Shown here one piece after another: positions 6,841 through 14,414 of a stretch of 14,615 bases of DNA. Under the pieces are notes generated by a model. That model had not been told where the DNA came from. It did not search any database and saw nothing but the letters and a program-made list of their open reading frames with translations. Location: positions 1-14,615 of the forward strand of contig CAYNNP010000168.1 of NCBI GenBank assembly GCA_964398215.1. Direction: 5' to 3'. This DNA comes from CAYNNP01 sp964398215. Its GTDB lineage: Bacteria > Planctomycetota > Planctomycetia > Pirellulales > Pirellulaceae. The number at the start of each line of letters is the position of its first letter. Within the stretch, counting starts at the first letter, position 1. The translations under genes and the position numbers were made by a program.

Positions 6841-8311
6841 ATTTGGGAATGTAGTTCAGAGTGTAATAGGCCTGCGAGTGCAACAAGGGCAGCCCTTTTG
6901 ATGAACGGATGCCATCGCTGTGCAATTCATGCACATGGCCTTCTTGCAGCCCATCAATGTAAAGGCGAACACTCATTCTGTCGGCGCCCAACACCGCTTT
7001 TGTAATCGCCGGCTCGGTGTGGTCAACTTCAGGGCTGCCATACGAAGCCTGGTAAATGTAGGTGTAGGTCGTCAATTTGTACGACTCGATCGCCTGCACC
7101 GTTGCAGGATCGACTTCTTTGGTAAACGTCAGCTCGAATCCATCTGGCTTGGCACGCATTTCATGGATCTCGAAAGGAATTTTGCCTGTCCAATCGACTC
7201 GCTCAACCGCAAACGGGCGTCGGCCACGAGATCCCCACCCACGATTCGTTCCGCCAACGAACATTTTTCCGTTATCGGTGATTTCTAAGCCAAGGGATCC
7301 ACTTTGGAAACCTTCCAAGAAAGGAAAACACGCACCTTGGTAGTGACCTTCGATTTTTTCCATATAGCATCGCATGACCGTGCTGTACGACTGATCGGTT
7401 ACGAACATTTGATTCTTGAACGGACCAAGCTTTCCGTCCGTCAAATCACAGGCAACACCTGCGGCCGACTTGCCCATTTTATTGTATGGAAACATGATCG
7501 CTGGTGGTTCGTACTTTGGCAGTCTCTTTGCTTCGGTCATGAAACGGCTACCGCTTTTAGGCTCTTCTGGTTTTGGCCCCATCACGGACTCTGCAAGTTT
7601 GTACCACTCGAATCCGCCAGGGTGTCCGACGAACTTCCCTGGTGGCAAATGCTTTAGTTCACAGGTTCCATTCCACGGTCCTTGGTTGTCGGTATAGAAC
7701 ATGTCGCCCAGATGATTAGCACCGATTCCGCCTGGTGAACGAACGCCGCTGCAAGTCGGAATCAGCTTGCCGTCTTTGGTGACCCGAACACACCAACCGC
7801 GATAGGGAACTTTGCTAGAGAATGATCCCGTCAAACATAGAACGACCCACATATCGCCGTTCTTGTCGAACTTGGAACCGAACGCATACTCGTGATAGTC
7901 GCCGCTGATCTCCCAGCCATCGTTGACGACTTCAAACTCGTCGGCTTTGCCATCGCCATCAGTGTCTCGCATGCGACTGACGTCTGATCGCTGCGTTGTG
8001 TAAAGCCAGCCATCTTTTTCGGCAAGCGTCAATGTTTCGTGCAGGCCATGTGCGAAACGCGTGAACTGCGATGCGCTGACGGATTCGGAAAACGGATCTT
8101 GCACCATCCAGATTTCGCCGCGCCGCGAACATACCGCCATCTTGCCATCAGGCATCATCTGAAAACCAGAAGCTTCCAAGACCACACCTTCCGGAATCTC
8201 GAAAGTCGTGATCGGGTAGTAATCTGATTCTGTTGGCAGCTTCGCGGCGTCTTGGGCAATCGCTGAACCAGCCAGTAAGTAAGCCACGAGAATGAAGTTA
8301 AAGTAACGCAT
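6839..8311 (-). CDS. Secreted beta-propeller protein, glucose/sorbosone-dehydrogenase-like (planctomycete type)
   Basis: The reading frame extends to a TTG at 8347, but the ATG at 8311 gives a proper signal peptide starting MRYFNFIL and cut after SAIAQ, leaving about 470 mature residues. The body resembles the planctomycete propeller family related to PQQ-dependent glucose/sorbosone dehydrogenases. Typical segments are MPDGKMAVCSRRGEIW, GLHETLTL, a calcium-binding-like DTDGDGKADE (about 116-125) and GGIGANHLGDMFYTDNQG. The C-terminal 110 residues (from about 380) look like an Ig-like or copper-resistance-type beta-sandwich, with KPDGFELTFTKEVDP and SVRLYIDGL segments. No CxxCH motif is present, unlike many relatives. 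The gene follows the pentaheme gene by 116 bp on the same strand, so it could pass electrons to it if it is a dehydrogenase, but cofactor binding was not verified. A non-enzymatic sugar-binding role is the alternative. Confidence 0.82.
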   Translation of the reverse strand: MRYFNFILVAYLLAGSAIAQDAAKLPTESDYYPITTFEIPEGVVLEASGFQMMPDGKMAVCSRRGEIWMVQDPFSESVSASQFTRFAHGLHETLTLAEKDGWLYTTQRSDVSRMRDTDGDGKADEFEVVNDGWEISGDYHEYAFGSKFDKNGDMWVVLCLTGSFSSKVPYRGWCVRVTKDGKLIPTCSGVRSPGGIGANHLGDMFYTDNQGPWNGTCELKHLPPGKFVGHPGGFEWYKLAESVMGPKPEEPKSGSRFMTEAKRLPKYEPPAIMFPYNKMGKSAAGVACDLTDGKLGPFKNQMFVTDQSYSTVMRCYMEKIEGHYQGACFPFLEGFQSGSLGLEITDNGKMFVGGTNRGWGSRGRRPFAVERVDWTGKIPFEIHEMRAKPDGFELTFTKEVDPATVQAIESYKLTTYTYIYQASYGSPEVDHTEPAITKAVLGADRMSVRLYIDGLQEGHVHELHSDGIRSSKGLPLLHSQAYYTLNYIPK

Positions 8312-8363
8312 AGTGGGACGATGTGTTGTTGGTGTACAGGTTGTCAATTAAATCTCGAAGGGT

Positions 8364-8386
8364 GGACGGACAACAGTGCTCCGTCC
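8364..8386. repeat. 7-bp inverted repeat between the pentaheme and propeller genes
   Basis: GGACGGA (8364-8370) and TCCGTCC (8380-8386) are exact reverse complements around a nine-base loop. The hairpin lies 41 bases after the stop codon of the minus-strand gene at 8428. No T-run follows in the minus-strand direction, so full termination is unlikely. It could mark an mRNA processing or partial attenuation point within the operon. Confidence 0.45.
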
Positions 8387-8427
8387 TTTGGCAAGACCTC
8401 AGCTGCCTTTCTACTTAGCCCGAGCAG

Positions 8428-11400
8428 TTACCAGATAATCTGCTGGACAATCTTGGTCTCACCGGTGATCGGAACCAGCAACTCTTTGGTGCCACCAGTT
8501 TCGCGAATCGTGGCTTGCGGTTTGACGCGAATGGTCAGGGTGTCGTCGATCACAAATGCGTCCCCCTTGGGCTGGATTTTCTTACCAGCCGCTGCGCGAA
8601 AGAAATACTTGCGATCGACGTTGCCGTTTGGCTTTGCCGTCACCTCTCTTCTAAACGTGCTGACGATATCGCCAGCAACAGGAATCGGTTTGTCTTCGAT
8701 ATCGATCGAGTCCACTCGATAGCGGAACGTTGGTCGCCCCTGCGTATCCAAGCGATAACCTAGGAACTTGTATCCGCGTTCTTTCGGAGGCCCAGTTGGC
8801 CAAGGGTCAGTCATGTTCGCGAGTGCTGCGATCGGAGAAACCTTTTCCAGTGTCACGACACCGCCGCCCAGAGGAACTTGGTTACCTTGTCCGCGACCTT
8901 GCCAATGCTTGGATGCATCGATGAACCGGTCCTGCCAGATCAATGTGAGTGACAAGTTGTTTGCGTCCCAGCACAAGTTTACTTTTTCGGGATAGCCAAC
9001 TGCGATCCCGCGCGGCGAAACACCTTCGATAAAGTTTCGATAGATGATCGGCTTGTCGACCGGTTTTAGCTCTTCGGATCCGCCCGAGATTCCTTCGGGG
9101 ACACCGCCTTTGCTACCCTTGCTGAGAAACGCCCACATGGCAGAAATTTGCCGACTCTGATCGCCATCATAAACGTCTTTTACCGTGCTTTCGCCCTTCG
9201 GGTAGCCAGTTGGCATCCGCGTGCCAGGCCGATATTGCTGCGGATCTGGAAGGTAGCGGTGGAACCAGTCTTCACGAATTCGGCTGGCCATGGTGTCTAG
9301 GGCGATGGCTTGGATGCCGCTGGATTTGAATTTGCCAAACGTGTGACAACTCACACATGCGAGCCCTTTGGATCCAACCATCTTACGCCCGAAAGCGACT
9401 TGCCGCGTCTCGGGTTCATCGCTGTTGGGAATGTTTGCTTCTGTGCGTTGGTCAACAGCCGCCAGCGATTTAGCAAGATGACCAGCAGCGGCGTTGCCGA
9501 ATCGCGGCATGTACGTTTTCATATAGGGGCGACTCTTGTTGCCATTGGTGACAACGTTCTTGATCCACTCCTCCCGAAGTTTATCACCGACACCGTCTAG
9601 CGATGGAGCCAACCGACCCTCGTCGCCCATTTCTGGAATCGTGCTGACAAAGTACTGATTCCTATCGGATTCCGCGCCGCCGATTCCGTCACGTTTGTGA
9701 CACGCGTAGCAGTTCAGTGATTTCATCGAATGTGCGATTTGCATTTCCGGCGTGATTTCGCCCTTGGGTTCTCCAGCGCTGAGTGCCGCCGTGATGGCTG
9801 TGACTTGGATACCTGTCAAATCGAAATTCGGAATGCCAGTCTTTGGATCGCCAAGACAACCGGCCGCATCGCTTTTGATTGCTGCAAGCGTCGGTGCCAC
9901 AAGCGACGATTCGACGCGCGTGCCGCTCTGGTCCCTGACATGACATGACGCGCAACCCAGCGAGGTAAACAACTCTCGGCCTTGATCGACTTTTGATTCA
10001 TCGAAAACAAAAGTATCAGGATCCAATTCATCTTTCGGTGTTGCCGGTGGCAGGTCCGTTCCATCTCGGTTCATCACGATTGCTTTGTCGATTGCGCCCG
10101 ACTTGATGCCCGGGCCAAGCCAAACGAGAGACAGTTCTTCATCACCTCCTGCTTCAAACCAATCCACTTGGATCTCGTGTAAACCACGAGACAAATTCAG
10201 AGATCCTTCTTTGAACTCCGTCGGGTGAGTACCATCGTTGTTGATGATACGTTTGCCATCGATGTACAACCGACTACCGTCATCGGAGCCCAACCGGAAC
10301 GAATATTTACCAGCGGTAGTGATTGGTAGAAAGCCATTGAAGCGGATGATGACGTTTTCGTTTCGCTGGCCAGCGGAAATATCAAGCCCACGTGAAATCC
10401 CTTCCTTGTCCGGCTTCATCTGATCTAGATCGTCCGGCAAATTGGAAACTCCTTTGTAGTATGCCTTGAACCGCATGTTCGGATTCTTTGGCAAATCGCG
10501 CCGGTTTCCAAACGTGACACCAAGGTCGCCTGTCAAATACTGAGCAACATGTCGCCAGTTGTCACCGCCCAAATCGATCTGCGGCATGCGCCCAGAAGGG
10601 CGGACTTTCATTGGATCTCTCAAGAACCTTTCCAAGCTCGCGCGACTGTATTTTTCACCCAATTCGCCCAGTGGAATGGAGGTCGCTGTGTTCGCACTGC
10701 GTCCGTCACGAGGCAAGTGACAGGCAACACAACCGGATTCATGAAACAGCTTTTTACCAATGTCCGTGTTGGCGCCCTTGCCGCCTTGATCGATCACGTC
10801 ATCGCCGACCAAGAAGTTCGTGATTGCAATCGCCGCTTCTTTTCGCTCGGCTTGGCTCTTGCCAGTCATTAGGTCGGGCATTGTTGTGCCCGCTTTAACG
10901 TCATGCGGATTGGCAATGTATTTTACTAGCCATTCCGGGCGCACCCGCTTGCCGATCGCGTTCAAGATAGGAGCTTGTTTCGGATTGATCAAACTCACCA
11001 TCGACTGTTCCGCCTTGTGACAGGCAACGCAATTCAATTCGCCCAAAAGCAATTGTCCGCCATCGGTCGGGTCTCCTGCGCTGACGTGAAACCGCTGGAA
11101 CGCTGGCACAATCGGCCGCCGCGCCTCGGCAGACAAGTCTCGTGGCAAAACCCAAATGTTTCGAAAGTGAACAGGGTTGCCGTGGTTTTGAATGTAGATC
11201 GGTCCGTCTTCAGGTCCATCACGCATTGGGGCCGCAGTAGTCGTTTTCGGCAGCTCTACATCGCGATGAACCACTATCCCGTTTAGCTTCACCGTCATCT
11301 TTGCGTTGGCAACTTTCTTACCATCTTTGAATGTCGCAGCAGTGAAGTCGACGTCGTAGGTCTGCCAAGTCAGCGGCGGGAAGCACATATTCAGATCCGG

Positions 11401-12021
11401 TTTTCGAATCGAATAGATACCGCCCGTCTCGTTCATCTGGCCTTCCAAACCAAAAGAGTCCAAGACTTGCGTTTCAAAACGGCCTTGGTGATAGACACCG
11501 CTGTTGCCACGACCTTGCCCACGCGCCTTGGGTTTGAATGGTGTGCGGAACTCCAAGTGCAGCGTGTAGTCACCAAACGTATCGATACTGGTGCAACCCT
11601 GTTGTAGCAGTCCGCTGTCAGTGATTTTGGCGCCTTTCTTCCAGTGCTTTTCCAGGCTCGCTTTTGTGCCATCGAATAACACCACCGAGCCACCAGGCGG
11701 TTTTGCGCCCAGAGTCGGACTCTTTCGTTCGACGCGTTTGAAGTTTCGCAGTAGCGCTTCAACAGCATCCGCATCGACCTCAATGCTTTTCTTGTCTTTC
11801 CTGTTCCAGCCAGCGCCAGGAAGTCCGTCGGTGTAAGTAACAACCTGAAACTCGCCGTCGCCCAAAGCGATTACTTGTAGACCGCGCGTGGAATCGGTGT
11901 ACTCGCCCTGAAGTTCAAAATCGGGATCCGACTTGGCTTGCTGAGGAGTCACATAGGTGTCTTGAGCGATTGCCGACGCATAGGTCAGGCACAATATCGA
12001 CGCAAAGAGAAAGCAGCGCAT
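8428..12021 (-). CDS. Secreted DUF1080 (3-keto-disaccharide hydrolase) / PA14 / five-CxxCH cytochrome c fusion
   Basis: The ATG at 12021 gives 1197 residues and a signal peptide MRCFLFASILCLTYASAIAQ cut before D21. Residues about 110-295 match the DUF1080 family (VLFDG, LEFR, GNSGVYHQG, ETQVLDSFG, GGIYS), a concanavalin-like fold with known members cleaving 3-keto glycosides. Five haem-binding CxxCH motifs follow at 331-335 (CVACH), 431-435 (CVACH), 690-694 (CASCH), 771-775 (CYACH) and 889-893 (CVSCH). Four have a later MP that can supply a distal Met (M381, M479, M838, M936); the third has IPNF instead. A PA14 carbohydrate-binding-type domain lies at about 518-638 (LGSDDGSRLYIDGK, WFEAGGDEELSLVW), between haems two and three. 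The last 220 residues are an unassigned beta-rich domain. An ATG at 12135 would add 38 residues, but neither start has a clear ribosome binding site. It leads the operon with the propeller and CesT-like genes. Domains are clear; coupling of glycoside cleavage to electron transfer is inferred. Confidence 0.9.
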   Translation of the reverse strand: MRCFLFASILCLTYASAIAQDTYVTPQQAKSDPDFELQGEYTDSTRGLQVIALGDGEFQVVTYTDGLPGAGWNRKDKKSIEVDADAVEALLRNFKRVERKSPTLGAKPPGGSVVLFDGTKASLEKHWKKGAKITDSGLLQQGCTSIDTFGDYTLHLEFRTPFKPKARGQGRGNSGVYHQGRFETQVLDSFGLEGQMNETGGIYSIRKPDLNMCFPPLTWQTYDVDFTAATFKDGKKVANAKMTVKLNGIVVHRDVELPKTTTAAPMRDGPEDGPIYIQNHGNPVHFRNIWVLPRDLSAEARRPIVPAFQRFHVSAGDPTDGGQLLLGELNCVACHKAEQSMVSLINPKQAPILNAIGKRVRPEWLVKYIANPHDVKAGTTMPDLMTGKSQAERKEAAIAITNFLVGDDVIDQGGKGANTDIGKKLFHESGCVACHLPRDGRSANTATSIPLGELGEKYSRASLERFLRDPMKVRPSGRMPQIDLGGDNWRHVAQYLTGDLGVTFGNRRDLPKNPNMRFKAYYKGVSNLPDDLDQMKPDKEGISRGLDISAGQRNENVIIRFNGFLPITTAGKYSFRLGSDDGSRLYIDGKRIINNDGTHPTEFKEGSLNLSRGLHEIQVDWFEAGGDEELSLVWLGPGIKSGAIDKAIVMNRDGTDLPPATPKDELDPDTFVFDESKVDQGRELFTSLGCASCHVRDQSGTRVESSLVAPTLAAIKSDAAGCLGDPKTGIPNFDLTGIQVTAITAALSAGEPKGEITPEMQIAHSMKSLNCYACHKRDGIGGAESDRNQYFVSTIPEMGDEGRLAPSLDGVGDKLREEWIKNVVTNGNKSRPYMKTYMPRFGNAAAGHLAKSLAAVDQRTEANIPNSDEPETRQVAFGRKMVGSKGLACVSCHTFGKFKSSGIQAIALDTMASRIREDWFHRYLPDPQQYRPGTRMPTGYPKGESTVKDVYDGDQSRQISAMWAFLSKGSKGGVPEGISGGSEELKPVDKPIIYRNFIEGVSPRGIAVGYPEKVNLCWDANNLSLTLIWQDRFIDASKHWQGRGQGNQVPLGGGVVTLEKVSPIAALANMTDPWPTGPPKERGYKFLGYRLDTQGRPTFRYRVDSIDIEDKPIPVAGDIVSTFRREVTAKPNGNVDRKYFFRAAAGKKIQPKGDAFVIDDTLTIRVKPQATIRETGGTKELLVPITGETKIVQQIIW

Positions 12022-12192
12022 GATGCGAATCTTTGGTGGCAGGAGGGAAGCGGGGTTGCCCATTATGATCGGTTTCGTGCCCAGAAACAGCAGGCTCGAC
12101 AACAAACAAAAGCTCTTTAGGACGTGATTGTCCATCGGAGTAGCGGATCGACTATCATTTTGAACAGAATTCACGCCAGAAAGGAAAAAATC
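12022..12192. promoter_or_regulatory. Divergent intergenic region with promoters for both flanking operons
   Basis: These 171 bases separate the start of the minus-strand pentaheme operon from the plus-strand oxidoreductase operon and must hold at least one promoter for each. A plus-strand candidate is TTGTCC (12128-12133) with TATCAT (12153-12158) at 19 bases, slightly long. On the minus strand a CATAAT-like -10 lies near 12063-12068 without a good -35. No clear operator palindrome is seen. Sharing this region would allow joint control of both operons. Confidence 0.4.
12181..12185 (+). promoter_or_regulatory. Ribosome binding site of the Gfo/Idh/MocA gene
   Basis: AAGGA, preceded by GA-rich sequence, sits seven bases before the ATG at 12193. 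It decides that start over the in-frame codon at 12124, which would add 23 residues ahead of the Tat signal. Confidence 0.75.
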
Positions 12193-13539
12193 ATGCAGCA
12201 TCACAATCTTAATCGCCGCCATTTTCTTCAAGCTGGAACGGCCGCCGCCACAGGTGCAATCTGTTTGCCAACGACAGTAAAAGCGGCAGCAAATGATCGG
12301 CTTAAGATTGCCTGCATCGGCGTTGGAGGTCGCGGTGGCGGAAACATGCGCACGATGTCGGCAACTGGCAAGGTCGATGTTGTTGCTGTCTGCGATGTTG
12401 ATTCCAGGTTCTTGGATGCCGCCGCAAAACTTCATCCCAAGGCAAAGAAGTTTAGCGATTTCAGAAAACTGTATGACGAAGTCGGCAACGATATCGACGC
12501 AGTCGTGGTCAGCACGACTGAGCACACGCACGCGTATGCAACGATGCCAGCACTGAAGCTTGGTAAACATGTCTACTGTGAAAAGCCGCTCGCATACAAC
12601 ATTTACGAAACTCGAAAGATCACAGAAGCTGCCGCCAAGGCCAACGTCGTCACGCAGATGGGGACGCAGATCCATGCCAACGCCAATTATCATCGCGTCG
12701 TTGAACTGATCCAATCTGGTGCGATCGGTGCCGTTAGCGAAGCGCACACCTGGGTCGGTCGAGCATGGGGGCTGCAGAGTGAAGAGAACGCTAAAAAGAA
12801 CAAGGATCGGTTGTTTGTTAGCGAACGCCCTACGGAAAAGATGACGCCGCCGCCGTATTTGGATTGGGACCTATGGCTTGGCCCAGCTCCCCAACGCGAC
12901 TTTCACGAAGTCTATTTTCCAGGACCAAATTGGTATCGCTGGTGGGACTTTGGCAATGGCACCATGTCGGACTTGGGCAGCCACTGGAATGACTTGCCGT
13001 ACTGGGCATTGGAGTTAGACGCGCCACGAACGGTCGAAGCGTTTGGTGATGCGCCTCATCCCGAAATCGCGCCAGCGTCAATGAAAGCCATTTACGAATA
13101 CGGACCGCGAAAAGATCGTCCAGCAGTCAAACTGACTTGGTATCAAGGCACCGAGAAACCTGAAATATGGAAGCAGAAAGGCATCCCGCAGTGGCGCAGT
13201 GGTGTGCTGTTCGTTGGAACTCGCGGCATGTTGCTATCCGACTATGGGAAACACATTCTGTTGCCGGAGGATCGGTTCACAGACTTCAAGCCGCCTGAAC
13301 CGTTCATCCCCGATTCGCCCGGCCACCATTTAGAATGGGTCAACGCCTGCTTGAACGGAGGCGAAACAGGAAGCCCGTTTAGTTACGCCGGACCGCTGAC
13401 CGAAGCCAACCATTTAGGCAACGTAGCCTACCGGGTTGGCAAAAAGATTACTTGGAACGCAAAGAAAATGGAGTGCGTCGGCTGTCCTGAGGCACAACCC
13501 TACATCCGCCGCAAGCCGCGCGACGGATGGTCGTTATAG
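12193..13539 (+). CDS. Tat-exported Gfo/Idh/MocA family oxidoreductase
   Basis: The protein has 448 residues. A twin-arginine signal (NRRHFLQAG, residues 7-15) precedes a Rossmann domain with the dinucleotide-binding loop GVGGRGGGN (43-51) and the acidic CDVD segment (67-70). The family hallmark EKP is at 130-132 (CEKPLAYN). The second domain carries SDLGSHWNDLPYWAL, where D260 and H264 fit the catalytic Asp-x3-His pattern. Members oxidise or reduce sugar hydroxyls with a tightly held NAD(P), and some act on glycosides at C3 or hydrolyse glycosides through a redox step. Tat export would carry the folded protein with its cofactor to the periplasm. The first of two closely spaced plus-strand genes, it is divergent from the DUF1080/cytochrome gene, which suggests it could supply a 3-keto substrate. 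The substrate is not determined by the sequence. Confidence 0.93.
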   Translation: MQHHNLNRRHFLQAGTAAATGAICLPTTVKAAANDRLKIACIGVGGRGGGNMRTMSATGKVDVVAVCDVDSRFLDAAAKLHPKAKKFSDFRKLYDEVGNDIDAVVVSTTEHTHAYATMPALKLGKHVYCEKPLAYNIYETRKITEAAAKANVVTQMGTQIHANANYHRVVELIQSGAIGAVSEAHTWVGRAWGLQSEENAKKNKDRLFVSERPTEKMTPPPYLDWDLWLGPAPQRDFHEVYFPGPNWYRWWDFGNGTMSDLGSHWNDLPYWALELDAPRTVEAFGDAPHPEIAPASMKAIYEYGPRKDRPAVKLTWYQGTEKPEIWKQKGIPQWRSGVLFVGTRGMLLSDYGKHILLPEDRFTDFKPPEPFIPDSPGHHLEWVNACLNGGETGSPFSYAGPLTEANHLGNVAYRVGKKITWNAKKMECVGCPEAQPYIRRKPRDGWSL

Positions 13540-13550
13540 ATTAAGATCGC

Positions 13551-13556
13551 AAGGTG
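13551..13556 (+). promoter_or_regulatory. Ribosome binding site deciding the isomerase start
   Basis: AAGGTG lies six bases before the ATG at 13563. The GTG inside it (13554) is in frame and could be read as a start, but it is better explained as part of the ribosome binding site. Confidence 0.65.
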
Positions 13557-13562
13557 AATCGA

Positions 13563-14414
13563 ATGGATCGACGCAAGTTCATTAAAACGTCTGCCGCAAT
13601 CACAAGCGGCATCGTTGCTGCTGGCCAGCATTCTGCAACTGCCGGCCAATTCACCGGCAAAATCAAGAAAGCGGTCAAGATCCACATGGTGACCGGCGAC
13701 GCACCCGCGATGGACAAATTCAAACTTCTACGCGACTTAGGGTTCGATGGAGTCGAAACACGAGCCAAGCTAGACGCGAAAGACGCTGATTTGGTCAAGT
13801 CGTACAAACAGGCCAGTGAAAAGACGGGGCTTCCGATCCATGGTCTGATCCACGGTAGCAATCCGGACTTGATCGGCGCAATTGACCAAGCCAAATACTT
13901 AGGGGCAACCTCGGTTCTGCATGTTGTGCGTTACGACAAAAACATTTCATACATGCAGAATTACAAAGAAACAACCGAGATCATTCAGCGCGCAGTTGAA
14001 CATGCCGAAAAGAACCAAGTCATGATCTTGTGCGAAAACGTCTGGGCGTCGTACCTAATCGAACCGATGGGAATGGCACAGTTTGTTGACAAGTTTCAGA
14101 GTGAAATGGTGGGCATCTATTTCGACGTCGGCAACGTTGTTCGTTGGGGATGGCCGCAACATTGGTTGGAAGTCATCGGCAAGCGAGCCAAAAAGTTGGA
14201 CATCAAAGAGTACGACTTGGACATCGCGATGAAAGAAGGCATGCGAAACGGTTTTCGCAAGCCGCTTGGCGAAGGAAGTATCGAGTGGAACAAAGTCCGC
14301 GCGGAACTCGCCAAGATCAACTATCAAGGATGGGCAACCGCCGAAGTCAAAGGCGGCGACAAAGCACGCTTAGCCGAAATCGCAGAACAAATGGACCGCG
14401 TGCTCTCGCTTTAA
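13563..14414 (+). CDS. Tat-exported sugar phosphate isomerase/epimerase-like TIM-barrel protein
   Basis: The protein has 283 residues, the usual family length. A twin-arginine signal (DRRKFIK, residues 2-8) and hydrophobic stretch ending near SATA (24-27) point to export. The barrel shows the AP-endonuclease-2/xylose-isomerase-like order: LGFDGVE (59-65), GATSVLHVV (114-122), ILCENVW (155-161, E158), GIYFDVGN (184-191, D188), LDIKEYD (212-218) and ATAEVKGG (258-265, E261). E158, D188 and E261 match three of the four metal ligands of D-tagatose-3-epimerase-type enzymes; the His expected in the LHIKD-like strand is replaced by D213. A 3-epimerase or keto-sugar isomerase role would suit the neighbouring oxidoreductase, 23 bp upstream and presumably cotranscribed. 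The changed ligand leaves activity uncertain. Because it is exported, an unphosphorylated sugar is the more likely ligand. Confidence 0.9.
   Translation: MDRRKFIKTSAAITSGIVAAGQHSATAGQFTGKIKKAVKIHMVTGDAPAMDKFKLLRDLGFDGVETRAKLDAKDADLVKSYKQASEKTGLPIHGLIHGSNPDLIGAIDQAKYLGATSVLHVVRYDKNISYMQNYKETTEIIQRAVEHAEKNQVMILCENVWASYLIEPMGMAQFVDKFQSEMVGIYFDVGNVVRWGWPQHWLEVIGKRAKKLDIKEYDLDIAMKEGMRNGFRKPLGEGSIEWNKVRAELAKINYQGWATAEVKGGDKARLAEIAEQMDRVLSL

Noticed and set aside
8312..8347. TTG-initiated 12-residue extension of the propeller protein
   Set aside because: It would place polar residues before the signal peptide; the ATG at 8311 gives a normal leader.
12022..12747. Long minus-strand open frame upstream of the pentaheme gene, overlapping the Gfo/Idh/MocA gene
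   Set aside because: It is antisense to a clear gene with conserved motifs, shows no domain itself, and the signal peptide at 12021 marks the real start. At most the last 38 codons could be translated.
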